Shown: positions 26,187 to 34,236, numbered from the stretch's first letter. The stretch: 64,000 bases of DNA from Mesorhizobium sp. WSM4311 (GCF_002295115.1 NZ_NSFV01000006.1:74501-138500), one strand, 5' to 3'. Numbers and translations are program-made. The notes: generated from the sequence alone by a model not told the origin.

Positions 26187-26591
26187 ATGGCGGCAAGGGA
26201 TGTGCTGACGAAGAACCAGTTGTGCGTGCTCGAGAAGCTCGAGACCGCCAGCGGACCGCTCAGCGCCTACACCTTGCTCGACCAGTTGCGCGAACGCGGT
26301 TTTCGCGCACCGCTGCAGGTCTATCGCGCGCTGGACACGCTGGTGAAGTCCGGCTTCGTGCACCGGCTGGAAAGCATCAACTCCTTCGTCGCCTGTGCCG
26401 AACCGCATGATCACAGCCATTCGATGACCGCCTTCGCCATCTGCGACACGTGCGGGCAAGTGACCGAGATGTCGGACCACGACGTCGACCACCGGCTGAA
26501 CGAATGGGTCCATTCGACCGGCTTCGCCGCCAAGAAGGCGGTGATCGAGTTTCGCGGGACGTGCGCGAAGTGTCGGGCCGAGGCCGCTTAA
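26187..26591 (+). CDS. zur: Fur-family regulator, Zur type (zinc uptake repressor)
   Basis: The protein has 134 residues from the ATG at 26187. The winged-helix region LTKNQLCVLEKLETASGPLS, then LDQLRERGFRAPLQVYRALD, is the Zur subtype pattern, and VHRLESINSFVAC is typical of Zur rather than Fur or Irr. Structural zinc cysteines are in CDTCG and CAKC, and HDHSH supplies further metal ligands. Zur represses zinc uptake genes when zinc is sufficient. Here it is not next to znuABC; it is divergent from the caspase gene. I found no Zur-box-like palindrome in the shared intergenic region. Confidence 0.85.
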   Translation: MAARDVLTKNQLCVLEKLETASGPLSAYTLLDQLRERGFRAPLQVYRALDTLVKSGFVHRLESINSFVACAEPHDHSHSMTAFAICDTCGQVTEMSDHDVDHRLNEWVHSTGFAAKKAVIEFRGTCAKCRAEAA

Positions 26592-26625
26592 GGTCTTCTC
26601 CTCGTAGGATGAGGAAGCGTTGGCG

Positions 26626-29589
26626 CTAATGCGCCTCGTCCCAGTTGTTCGCCGCCCGCGCATCAACATGCAGTGGCACCGACATAGACACCGCCGGCAT
26701 CGCCGCGTTTTCCATGACATGGCGCACGACCGGGATCGTCGCCTCGACTTCGGCCTCGACCGTCTCGAAGATCAGTTCGTCATGCACCTGCAGGAGCATG
26801 CGGGCCGACAGCTTGGCCTTGTCCAGCGCTTCCTCCATGCTCACCATGGCGCGGCGGATGATGTCGGCGGCGGTGCCTTGCAGGCGGGCGTTGATCGAGG
26901 CGCGTTCGTTGAACGCGCGGATCGAAGGGTTGGACGACCTGATGTCGGGATAATGGATGCGCCGGCCGAAGATGGTTTCGACAAAGCCGTGCTCGCGGGC
27001 ATAGGCCTTGGTCTCCTCGATATAGTCGCGGATGCCGGGGAAACGCTCGAAATATTTCTTGATGTAGTTGCTGGCCTCCTCGCGCGGAATGGACAGCTGG
27101 TTGGCGAGGCCGAAGGCCGAGATGCCGTAGATGATGCCGAAATTGATCGCCTTGGCGCGACGGCGGACTTCCGAAGGCATGCCCTCGACGGGCACGTTGA
27201 ACATTTCCGACGCGGTGATGGCGTGGATGTCGGCGCCGTCGGCGAAAGCCTGCCGCAATTGCGGGATTTCGGCGACATGGGCGAGCACGCGCAGTTCGAT
27301 CTGGCTGTAGTCGGCCGAGACGAGCCGGTTGCCCTTGTCGGCGATGAAGGCGGTCCTGATCTTGCGGCCTTCGGCGGTGCGCACCGGAATGTTCTGCAGG
27401 TTCGGATCGGAGGACGACAGCCGGCCTGTCGTCGTCGCGGCCAGCGCATATGAGGTGTGGACGCGCCTGGTGTCGGGATGGATGAAACCGGGCAGCGCAT
27501 CGGTATAGGTCGATTTCAGTTTGGTCAGCTGGCGCCAGTCGACGATCTTGCGCGGCAGTTCGTGGCCCTCGGCTGCAAGGTCTTCGAGCAGCTGCGCCGA
27601 GGTCGACCATTGGCCGGTCTTTGTTTTGGAGCCGCCGGGCAGGCCCATGCGGCCGAACAATATATCGCCGAGCTGCTTGGGCGAGCCGATGTTGATGCGC
27701 TCGCCGACGAGCTGGTAGATTTCTTCTTCCAGCCGGGCAGCACCCTGCGCCAGTTCGCCTGACAGCCTGGACAGTATCTGCCGGTCGACCGAAATGCCGC
27801 GCTGTTCCATGCGCGCCAGAACCGGCACCAGCGGCCGTTCCAGCCGCTCATAGACCGACACCAGGCCCTTGGCCGCAAGCCGGGGCTTCAACACCAGCCA
27901 GAGCCGGAGCGTGACATCGGCGTCCTCTGCGGCGTGCGCCGTCGCTTTGTCGATGTCGACCTGGTCGAAACCGACCGAGCTCTTGCCGGAGCCGGTCACG
28001 TCCTTGAGCCGGAGCGGGGTGTGGCCAAGCCATTTCTCGGCAAGCTGGTCCATACCATGACCGTGCGGGGTACCGGCATCGAGCACGTAGGAGATCAGCA
28101 TGGTGTCGTCGAACGGGGCGACATCGATGCCGTAACGGCTCATGATGACGAGATCGTATTTCAGGTTCTGCGCGATCTTGAGGACCGACCTGTCCTCGAG
28201 CAGCGGTTTCAGCACCGCCAGCGCCTCGCGGAGAGGTATCTGGTTTTCGAGCGCGCCGCCGCCGAGCAGGTCACCATTGCCGCTCTTGTGGGCGAAGGGA
28301 ATGTAGGCGGCGCGGCCGGGCGCCGTGGCCATAGCCAGGCCGATCAGTTCGGCCTGCATCGGATCGGACGAGGTGGCCCTGACGTCAAAGGCGACAATGC
28401 CGGCCTCGGTCGCCTCGGCGACCCAGGCTTTCAAGGTCGCGATATCGCGAATGCAGGGATAGGCCGCCGTGTCGATCTTGCTGGTTGCCGCGCGCTCCAG
28501 CCGCAAGGCTGAGAGCAGGGAAGGAGTATCGCCTTGCTTGGCCTTGTCCGCCGTCGGTGCGGCGGTTGCCTCGCCGTTGGCCTGGCCCCTCTCGGCACTG
28601 CCGCGGGCCACAGCCGGCGCTCCGGCGCCGACATCGGGGCCGTGGGCGTTGTCGGCGCGCTCGACGGTCACCGCGACGGCCTGGACGTCGCCGGCCTCGG
28701 TGCCGGTCGCTTCGGCCACGCGGCGGGTCAGCGAGGTGAATTCCATGGTCTTGAGGAAGCCGATCAGCTTTGGCCCATCCGGCGCGTGCAGGATGAAGTC
28801 GTCCAACCCCTCGGCCACCGGCACGTCGTTCTTCAGCGTTACCAGCTGGCGCGAGATCAGCGCCTTTTCGGTGTTGGCAATGATTGATTCGCGCCTCTTA
28901 TCCTGCTTGATCTCGCCGGCGCGGGCGAGCAGTGCGTCGAGGTCGCCGAACTGCTCAAGCAGCTGCGCCGCGGTTTTCGGGCCGATGCCGGGCACGCCGG
29001 GCACATTGTCGACGGAATCGCCGGTCAGCGCCTGCAGATCGACCATCTTCTCCGGCGGCACGCCCCACTTCTCGATGACCTCAGGGATGCCGATCTGGCG
29101 GTCCTTCATCGGGTCGTACATGCCGACCGTATCGCCGACCAGCTGCATCAGGTCCTTGTCGGAGGAGATGATGGTGGTGTCGCCGCCGGCCTCGCAGGCC
29201 AGCCGGCAATAGGTGGCGATGAGATCGTCGGCCTCGAAGCCTTCCATCTCGATGCAAGGCAGGTTGAACGCCTTGGTCGCCTGGCGGATCAGGCCGAATT
29301 GCGGGATCAGGTCTTCAGGCGGCGCCGAACGGTTGGCCTTGTATTCGGGATAGAGATCGTTGCGGAAGGTTTTCGAGGAATAGTCGAAGATGACCGCGAA
29401 ATGCGTCGGCACGATGCCTACATCGGTGTTGCGGGCATCCTGCATCAGCTTCCACAGCATGTTGCAGAAACCGGAAACGGCTCCGACCGGCAGGCCGTCA
29501 GACTTGCGGGTCAGCGGCGGCAGTGCGTGGTAGGCCCGGAAGATGTAGCCGGAGCCGTCGATAAGGAAGAGATGATCGCCTTTTTTCAT
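26626..29589 (-). CDS. polA: DNA polymerase I
   Basis: The protein has 987 residues from MKKGDHLFLIDGSGYIFRAY. The N-terminal 5'-3' exonuclease domain (about 1-290) has conserved acidic motifs (VIFDYSSKTFRN, EGFEADDLIATY, SSDKDLMQLV). The middle 3'-5' exonuclease domain (about 380-570) is atypical: motif I reads FDVRATSSD (D402, R404 in place of the usual Glu) and motif III has H552 where Tyr is usual (HAAEDAD). Motif II, NLKYD, is intact. The polymerase domain is normal: SADYSQIELRVLAH, RRRAKAINFGIIYG and LLQVHDELIFE. It therefore should polymerise and process primers, but proofreading is questionable. Confidence 0.96.
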   Translation of the reverse strand: MKKGDHLFLIDGSGYIFRAYHALPPLTRKSDGLPVGAVSGFCNMLWKLMQDARNTDVGIVPTHFAVIFDYSSKTFRNDLYPEYKANRSAPPEDLIPQFGLIRQATKAFNLPCIEMEGFEADDLIATYCRLACEAGGDTTIISSDKDLMQLVGDTVGMYDPMKDRQIGIPEVIEKWGVPPEKMVDLQALTGDSVDNVPGVPGIGPKTAAQLLEQFGDLDALLARAGEIKQDKRRESIIANTEKALISRQLVTLKNDVPVAEGLDDFILHAPDGPKLIGFLKTMEFTSLTRRVAEATGTEAGDVQAVAVTVERADNAHGPDVGAGAPAVARGSAERGQANGEATAAPTADKAKQGDTPSLLSALRLERAATSKIDTAAYPCIRDIATLKAWVAEATEAGIVAFDVRATSSDPMQAELIGLAMATAPGRAAYIPFAHKSGNGDLLGGGALENQIPLREALAVLKPLLEDRSVLKIAQNLKYDLVIMSRYGIDVAPFDDTMLISYVLDAGTPHGHGMDQLAEKWLGHTPLRLKDVTGSGKSSVGFDQVDIDKATAHAAEDADVTLRLWLVLKPRLAAKGLVSVYERLERPLVPVLARMEQRGISVDRQILSRLSGELAQGAARLEEEIYQLVGERINIGSPKQLGDILFGRMGLPGGSKTKTGQWSTSAQLLEDLAAEGHELPRKIVDWRQLTKLKSTYTDALPGFIHPDTRRVHTSYALAATTTGRLSSSDPNLQNIPVRTAEGRKIRTAFIADKGNRLVSADYSQIELRVLAHVAEIPQLRQAFADGADIHAITASEMFNVPVEGMPSEVRRRAKAINFGIIYGISAFGLANQLSIPREEASNYIKKYFERFPGIRDYIEETKAYAREHGFVETIFGRRIHYPDIRSSNPSIRAFNERASINARLQGTAADIIRRAMVSMEEALDKAKLSARMLLQVHDELIFETVEAEVEATIPVVRHVMENAAMPAVSMSVPLHVDARAANNWDEAH

Positions 29590-29698
29590 GCCGGCAGGGA
29601 TAGCGCGGCGCGGTGGCTTGGTCCATGCCAAACACATTGCCAGGTATCGGTTCCGTCAACACCCTGACAGACCGGGGGATGCAGGCCCGATCACGGGC

Positions 29699-29718
29699 AC
29701 GTTACAAAAGTGTAACGT
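29699..29718. promoter_or_regulatory. Operator-like palindrome upstream of the sRNA
   Basis: ACGTTACAAAAGTGTAACGT has perfect 8-bp arms around AAAG. It sits just upstream of the -35 of the predicted sRNA promoter and about 110 bp from the divergent polA start, so it could be an activator or repressor site for either. The cognate regulator is unknown. Confidence 0.6.
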
Positions 29719-29726
29719 TGGTGCCC

Positions 29727-29755
29727 TTGAATCGCCACGTTCAGAGACCCAAATA
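29727..29755 (+). promoter_or_regulatory. Predicted sRNA promoter
   Basis: TTGAAT (29727-29732), 17 bp, CAAATA (29750-29755). The -10 is weak, but it places the transcription start (about 29762) exactly at the base of the first RNA hairpin. Confidence 0.45.
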
Positions 29756-29761
29756 GACCTC

Positions 29762-29908
29762 ATCGGCAGTTTTCGCCGAAGTCCGGAGCAAGGCCCGTCC
29801 CCCGCCTATCCCGGACAACTGCGGCAGCCTATCCCCCCTCTCCGGGCTGCCGCATCGTTTCGAGTATGAGGCCGCCGTGGTTCCCCCTCCACCACGGCGG
29901 TCTTTTTT
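29762..29908 (+). ncRNA. Trans-acting small RNA with C-rich loops, αr7 (Smr7C)-like
   Basis: About 147 nt with four successive hairpins: H1 TCGGC/GCCGA (29763-29779); H2 GTCCGG/CCGGAC with an inner AGGC/GCCT (29781-29816); H3 GCGGCAGCC/GGCTGCCGC (29821-29853); H4 the 12-bp terminator stem (29869-29903) with T6. The loops of H2, H3 and H4 each present a run of five or six C (CCGTCCCCC, TATCCCCCC..., TTCCCCC), suited to pairing with Shine-Dalgarno regions. No protein-coding gene explains the plus-strand terminator here. From memory, the αr7 family of Rhizobiales sRNAs (Smr7C in Sinorhizobium meliloti) lies next to polA with this size, which supports the call. Confidence 0.8.
29869..29908 (+). 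terminator. Intrinsic terminator of the sRNA
   Basis: AGGCCGCCGTGG (29869-29880) pairs with CCACGGCGGTCT (29892-29903), one G-U, 11-nt loop, followed by a run of six T ending at 29908. It is the clearest rho-independent terminator in this region and points away from polA. Confidence 0.9.
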
Positions 29909-30009
29909 GGCCTGCAGCAACCGACTCGCGCCGTGGTCCAATCGTCCCGGGCTTTTCGTTTCCCCACTCTGCCTTTACGGTTCCGGCACTGAATCGAAAG
30001 GCTTCACAC

Positions 30010-31395
30010 ATGTCCGCAGTTTCCCCCGTCCTCGACCGTCTCGACCAGAATCTCGACCAGAGCCTGGAACGCCTGTTCGGCCTGCTCAGGATCAAGTCGA
30101 TCTCCACCGATCCGGCCTATGCCGCCGACTGCCGCAAGGCGGCGGAATGGCTGGTGGCGGAGCTCAAGCTGGTCGGCTTCGACGCCAGCGTTCGCGACAC
30201 ACCGGGACACCCGATGGTGGTTGCGCATCACGAGGGGCCGGCCGGTTCGCCGCATGTGCTATTCTATGGCCATTACGACGTGCAGCCGGTCGACCCGATC
30301 GAATTGTGGGAAAGCGATCCGTTCGCGCCTGCCATTAAGCAGCTCGGACCCGACCACAAGGTGATCACCGGGCGCGGCGCGGCCGACGACAAGGGCCAGC
30401 TGATGACCTTCGTCGAGGCTTGCCGCGCCTGGAAGCAGGTGCATGGCAATCTGCCGTGCCGCGTCACCATCCTGTTCGAGGGCGAGGAGGAATCCGGCTC
30501 GCCGTCGCTGAAACCGTTCCTCGAGGCCAATGCCGAGGAGCTCAAGGCCGATTTCGCGCTGGTCTGCGATACCGGCATGTGGGACCGTGAAACCCCGTCG
30601 ATCTGCGTGGCATTGCGCGGGCTGGTCGGCGAGGAGATCACGGTGAAGGCCGCCGACCGCGACCTGCATTCGGGCCTCTATGGCGGGGCCGCCGCCAACC
30701 CGATCCGCATCCTGGCCAGGGTGCTGGCCGATATCCACGACAAGGATGGCCACATCACCATTCCGGGCTTCTATGACGGCGTCGAGGAAACGCCGACGCA
30801 GGTACTGAAATCCTGGGAGACGCTCGGCGAAACGGCCGAGACCTTCCTCGGGCCTGTCGGCCTGTCCATCCCGTCGGGCGAAAAAGGCCGCTCTGTGCTC
30901 GAATTGACATGGGCGCGGCCGACCGCCGAGTTCAACGGCATCATCGGCGGCTATACCGGCAAGGGCTTCAAGACGGTGATCGCGGCGGAAGCTTCGGCAA
31001 AAGTGTCGTTCCGCCTCGTTCACAAGCAGGATCCAGCCAAGATCCGCGCCGCCTTCCAGAAATTCGTCAAGGAGCGCATTCCGGCCGACTGCTCGGTCGA
31101 ATTCCATCCGCATGGCGGCTCGCCGGCGATCCAGCTTTCCTACGACTCGCCATTCCTGGCCAAGGCCAAGACCGCGCTGTCCGACGAATGGCCCAAGCCC
31201 GCGGTGACGACCGGCAGCGGTGGCTCGATCCCCGTGGTGGGCGACTTCCAGACCTATCTCGGCATGGAATCGTTGCTGGTCGGCTTCGGCCTCGACGATG
31301 ACCGCATCCACTCGCCCAACGAGAAATATGAGCTCTCATCCTTCCACAAGGGCCAGCGCTCCTGGGCCCGTATTCTCGATGCTCTGACGCGCTGA
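30010..31395 (+). CDS. M20-family dipeptidase/deacylase (ArgE/DapE/CNDP group)
   Basis: This is a 461-residue zinc peptidase. Metal ligands follow the family pattern: H in LFYGHYDVQP, D in GRGAADDKGQ, the catalytic and bridging E-E in FEGEEESGSPSL, D in LVCDTGMWD, and H in the late DRIHSPNEKYEL motif. The dimerisation domain lies at about 210-370. The ATG at 30010 is the first methionine before the conserved N-terminus. It probably cleaves small peptides or acylated amino acids in the cytoplasm; substrate is not predictable. In front of it are the sRNA and its terminator, so it needs its own promoter between 29909 and 30009, which I could not define. Confidence 0.88.
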   Translation: MSAVSPVLDRLDQNLDQSLERLFGLLRIKSISTDPAYAADCRKAAEWLVAELKLVGFDASVRDTPGHPMVVAHHEGPAGSPHVLFYGHYDVQPVDPIELWESDPFAPAIKQLGPDHKVITGRGAADDKGQLMTFVEACRAWKQVHGNLPCRVTILFEGEEESGSPSLKPFLEANAEELKADFALVCDTGMWDRETPSICVALRGLVGEEITVKAADRDLHSGLYGGAAANPIRILARVLADIHDKDGHITIPGFYDGVEETPTQVLKSWETLGETAETFLGPVGLSIPSGEKGRSVLELTWARPTAEFNGIIGGYTGKGFKTVIAAEASAKVSFRLVHKQDPAKIRAAFQKFVKERIPADCSVEFHPHGGSPAIQLSYDSPFLAKAKTALSDEWPKPAVTTGSGGSIPVVGDFQTYLGMESLLVGFGLDDDRIHSPNEKYELSSFHKGQRSWARILDALTR

Positions 31396-31400
31396 GTGGC

Positions 31401-31427
31401 GGAAAAGACGTTTTCCTGTTGATTTTT
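31401..31427 (+). terminator. Weak terminator after the M20 peptidase gene
   Basis: GGAAAA-GACG-TTTTCC forms a 6-bp stem, followed a few bases later by TTTTT. It lies 5 nt after the peptidase stop codon. Confidence 0.4.
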
Positions 31428-31473
31428 CACCGGATCGCGGCGAGGACGGGGAACGCTGCGACCGGAGAAGACC

Positions 31474-32094
31474 ATGGCCGACATCCGTTTCCACAAGCAT
31501 GATTTGCCCGACCTTTCGCATTACAATGTCGGGGCGGTGGCCATCGACACCGAGACGCTGGGTCTGAACCCGCATCGCGACCGGTTGTGCGTGGTGCAGA
31601 TATCGCCTGGCGACGGCAGCGCCGACGTCATCCAGATCGCACCCGGCCAGAAGAAGGCGCCGAACCTCGTCAGCCTGCTGAAGAACCGCGGCGTGACGAA
31701 GCTGTTCCATTTTGGACGCTTCGATCTTGCCGTGCTCTACAATGCCTTCGGGGTGATGCCCGAACCGGTGTTCTGCACCAAGATCGCCTCGCGGCTGACC
31801 CGCACCTATACCGACCGGCACGGGCTGAAGGACATCTGCTTCGAGCTTCTCGGCGTCGGCCTGTCCAAGGCGCAGCAATCTTCGGACTGGGCGGCCGAAA
31901 CGCTGTCGCCCGAGCAGCTCGAATATGCCGCCTCCGACGTGCTCTATCTGCACCGGCTGCGGGATGTGCTGGCCGGGCGGCTGGCGCGCGAGGGGCGGAC
32001 AAAGGAGGCCGATGCCTGCTTCCGCTTCCTGCCGACGCGGGCCAAGCTTGACCTGATGGGTTGGGGCGAAGAGGATATCTTCGCGCACAGCTGA
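31474..32094 (+). CDS. Ribonuclease D-like 3'-5' exonuclease
   Basis: The 206-residue protein is a DEDDy exonuclease domain alone, without the HRDC domains of E. coli RNase D (about 375 residues); this short form is common in alphaproteobacteria. Motif I is AIDTETLGL, motif II is LFHFGRFDLAVL and motif III is YAASDVLYLHRL, with the tyrosine of the DEDDy class. LTRTYTDRHGLKD is also conserved. It probably trims tRNA or other structured RNA 3' ends. Confidence 0.9.
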   Translation: MADIRFHKHDLPDLSHYNVGAVAIDTETLGLNPHRDRLCVVQISPGDGSADVIQIAPGQKKAPNLVSLLKNRGVTKLFHFGRFDLAVLYNAFGVMPEPVFCTKIASRLTRTYTDRHGLKDICFELLGVGLSKAQQSSDWAAETLSPEQLEYAASDVLYLHRLRDVLAGRLAREGRTKEADACFRFLPTRAKLDLMGWGEEDIFAHS

Positions 32095-32179
32095 CCGCCT
32101 TCGCGACATCCGCGCCCGACGGCCGGTTGGGAACCAGATGCCAGCCGTCGCGTTTCTGTGGGCTGGAAAAGGGGACGAC

Positions 32180-32377
32180 ATGGCCGACAGAAAGCCGATT
32201 GCAACCGCGCCGACCGATGGCTCCAAGGTCACAGTCACCTGGAAGGACGGCGACGGCGTCATCAACGAATCCATCGGGCAATATCGCGATGATGGCTGGT
32301 GGGTCTACACCGACAGCCACACGCAAAAGAAGGTCGAGCCGACCAGCTGGCGGCCCGCTTCCAGCAACGACGATTAG
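32180..32377 (+). CDS. Small conserved-looking protein, function unknown
   Basis: The ATG at 32180 follows AAGGGGA with good spacing and gives 65 residues (MADRKPIATAPTDGSKVTVT...). The frame is open to 32138. The chain is hydrophilic with two adjacent tryptophans (DDGWWVYTD) and ends WRPASSNDD. The opening PIATAPTDGS is a motif I have seen in small rhizobial and phage-related proteins, where the G-x-x-V-x-V strand continues with W. No function is assigned. Confidence 0.6.
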   Translation: MADRKPIATAPTDGSKVTVTWKDGDGVINESIGQYRDDGWWVYTDSHTQKKVEPTSWRPASSNDD

Positions 32378-32395
32378 CTTTGACGCAAGCCCCGA

Positions 32396-32417
32396 GGAAA
32401 GCGCTGCGCGCTTTTCC
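32396..32417 (+). terminator. Hairpin after the 65-aa gene
   Basis: GGAAAGCGC / GCGCTTTTCC with a TGC loop and one bulged T. The T-run is inside the stem, so termination is plausible but weak. Confidence 0.4.
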
Positions 32418-32568
32418 CGGGAGAAACCGCTTTACCCTTTTCCTGGAATTGCTCCAGCGAGCGCCGCTGGCGGGGCCAGCTGCTTTCGAATAGCCTGAAG
32501 CCGTTGATATCGGGGCCGATTCGGAGCCTTTCGCTCCGCGCTCGCCCCCTTGCTCGGAGGAAATCGCC

Positions 32569-32823
32569 ATGGGCGTAGAAAGCCTTCTCGTCTTCATCAT
32601 CATCGGTGCCATCGCCGGCTGGCTTGCCGGTCTCATCGTTTCCGGTTTCGGCTTCGGCCTCATTGGCAACATCATCGTCGGCATCGTCGGCGCGTTCATC
32701 GCCGGCTGGCTGTTACCGCGGATCGGCTTCTCCATCGGCGGCGGCATCGTCGCTTCCATCATCCACGCCACGATCGGCGCCATTATCCTTCTAGTGCTGG
32801 TCAAGGTCCTGAAACGAGCCTGA
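32569..32823 (+). CDS. GlsB/YeaQ/YmgE-family stress-response membrane protein
   Basis: The 84-residue protein consists of three hydrophobic glycine-rich helices (IIIGAIAGWLAGLIV, LIGNIIVGIVGAFIAGWLL, IIHATIGAIILLVLVKVL). This is the transglycosylase-associated/YeaQ pattern, with the conserved GxxGxxAGWLAG and GNIIVGIVGAFIG-like segments. Members are small inner-membrane proteins induced by envelope or acid stress. CGGAGGAAATCGCC before the ATG contains a strong GGAGGA ribosome site. It is followed 25 nt later by another tiny membrane protein gene, probably co-transcribed. Confidence 0.88.
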   Translation: MGVESLLVFIIIGAIAGWLAGLIVSGFGFGLIGNIIVGIVGAFIAGWLLPRIGFSIGGGIVASIIHATIGAIILLVLVKVLKRA

Positions 32824-32848
32824 GGCTCGAAACGACAAAGGGCGCGCC

Positions 32849-32995
32849 ATGAAGCAGAATACGCTCTATCTCATCATTGGCGCGCTCGTCGTCGTGGTCA
32901 TCGCGCTCGGCGTCTATGTCTACCGCGAGCAGACCAAGCCGAAGGGCGTCGAACTCAAGATCGACGACAAGGGCATTTCGATCCAGCAGAACTGA
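32849..32995 (+). CDS. 48-residue single-TM protein, function unknown
   Basis: The frame ATG (32849) to TGA (32993-32995) encodes 48 residues. It starts MKQNTLYLIIGALVVVVIAL, a membrane helix, then a short polar tail ending KIDDKGISIQQN. The small size and position directly after the YeaQ-like gene suggest a two-gene operon of small envelope proteins. The AAAGGGCG before the ATG is a possible ribosome site. Function unknown; the coding call rests on the clean TM-plus-tail design and codon usage. Confidence 0.65.
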   Translation: MKQNTLYLIIGALVVVVIALGVYVYREQTKPKGVELKIDDKGISIQQN

Positions 32996-33031
32996 GTTCC
33001 CGTCGACGGGGCGCGGCGTCAGCCCGACACC

Positions 33032-33388
33032 GGGCGCGCCGGCGTCCTGCAGCACGCCGGCTATCCGCATGGCGTGCGCTTTACAGGCCATGATCGGCAC
33101 ATCGCCGTCGCCGTCGCCGGCAGCCGGATGGTGGATGTCTATGACGGCGACGGTGACTGGAGCGGGCATCGCACGCCGGCGCGCTAGGTGACCATGCTCG
33201 ACGAGGACGCCTTCCTGCGCGGCAGGGCCAGCCCCGAGGAAGGCGGCCCGAAAGGCCTTGATATCGACCGGTCGAACAGCGTCGTGGCGATGACCTGCGA
33301 GGAGCAGACGCTGGCCCTTTTCGCGCTGTCGTCGATACGCGGAGGAGTTGAAAACTGCCGGCAGGACGGGGCCATTGCATCGGCGTAG
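33032..33388 (+). pseudogene. Decayed C-terminal fragment of a beta-propeller-like protein
   Basis: One frame reads GVLQHAGYPHGVRFTGHDRH, then IAVAVAGSRMVDVYDGDGDW, and after a stop codon (TAG) at 33185-33187 continues in the same frame with TMLDEDAFLRGRASPEEGGP and KGLDIDRSNSVVAMTCEEQT. PHGVRFT, VxVYDGDGDW and NPEEGGPKGLDID-like strings are typical of repeats in rhizobial propeller-type proteins. No upstream portion or ribosome site is present. The coding pattern spanning a stop, without a 5' end, indicates a truncated and nonsense-mutated remnant. Confidence 0.65.
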
Positions 33389-33423
33389 TGCCGGAAGCGC
33401 CATTATCCCGGCATGGAATTAGA

Positions 33424-33452
33424 ATGACGGATCGGCGCTCTGGCGCTATAAT
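33424..33452 (+). promoter_or_regulatory. Sigma-70-type promoter of the 126-aa gene
   Basis: ATGACG (33424-33429), 17 bp, TATAAT (33447-33452). The perfect -10 and optimal spacing are rare in this G+C-rich sequence. The start codon of the next gene is 50 nt downstream, with AGGAGG before it. Confidence 0.7.
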
Positions 33453-33501
33453 GCGGATACAGGGCGTTTGGGATCAACCAACCTATTGCTAGGAGGTTGC
33501 C

Positions 33502-33882
33502 ATGAAACACCAAACACTAGACCAACTGCATGCAGTGGCCGAGGTCAACACACAGCTGGTAATGAGCCGAACCCAACGTCTCATACGTTGGGCCGAGCTT
33601 CTTGAACGTGAGCCCAGCCGGCTCCTGATGGCGCTTGCCGGGACCGAATACCGCGCGCCGGCGGAACGCGATGTCATGCGAGCCGATAGCTCGCCGATAG
33701 CGGTTGCCTTCACTGACCCCATATTGCACGACGAGGGTCTGAAAGACGACAGTTATGGCGAAGCCAAGCGCTTCTTCGAGCTGACCGACCACCAACTGCA
33801 CGAGATCGTCTGCTACTGCCATGTCGGCGAGGTTATGCAATCGTCGAGGGCAGCGCTCTCGGTTCGTGCGGCGATCGGCTGA
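33502..33882 (+). CDS. Conserved-looking protein of unknown function
   Basis: This 126-residue soluble protein starts MKHQTLDQLHAVAEVNTQLV after a strong AGGAGG ribosome site and a good promoter. The N-terminal 45 residues look helical (RTQRLIRWAELLEREPSRLL), and a second half carries AKRFFELTDHQLHEIVCYCH. I recognise no domain, although the C-terminal FFxLTDHQLHEIVCxCH pattern looks conserved and could bind metal through C/H residues. It stands alone between a pseudogene and the PBP gene. Confidence 0.75.
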   Translation: MKHQTLDQLHAVAEVNTQLVMSRTQRLIRWAELLEREPSRLLMALAGTEYRAPAERDVMRADSSPIAVAFTDPILHDEGLKDDSYGEAKRFFELTDHQLHEIVCYCHVGEVMQSSRAALSVRAAIG

Positions 33883-34236
33883 TGTCCACCAGGTGATTGC
33901 CTGGTGACGGGTGATTTGGGGTGCGGTCGAACGCGTAGCCGCGACCATTTGCGATCGCGCCCCAACATGGAACATGTCCGCGACCGCCTGGGTCACGGCT
34001 GAGAATGGTTCGGGCCTTGGCGCCCGGACAAAATGCCACGGCGAGGATTGTTCCATCGCGGCGGGCGCGATCGTTTGCCAGCACCAAAATCAGGGGCTCG
34101 AACAACGCGATGACCGCAGGCCCAAGGCATTTGATTATCAATCGCCTCGAATTTTTCCGACTTAACCCGCCCTTAAATCGCCGCATCTACTCTGCAACCG
34201 GAGCGCCATTGGCACCGGGGACAGCAAGCGCAGCGC
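33883..34236. other. 354-bp intergenic region before the PBP gene
   Basis: CACCAGG-TGATTG-CCTGGTG (33887-33906) makes a 7-bp hairpin directly after the previous stop codon and may be its terminator. I see no convincing gene, repeat or promoter in the rest; two overlapping ORFs of about 85-117 codons have compositions unlike proteins. Confidence 0.4.

Noticed and set aside
26187..26591. Fur rather than Zur
   Set aside because: LDQLRERGFRAPLQVYRALD and RLESINSFVAC fit the Zur subgroup better, but absence of znuABC leaves some doubt.
33883..34236. Small genes in the gap before the PBP gene
   Set aside because: Candidate frames of 84 and 117 codons lack ribosome sites and protein-like composition.
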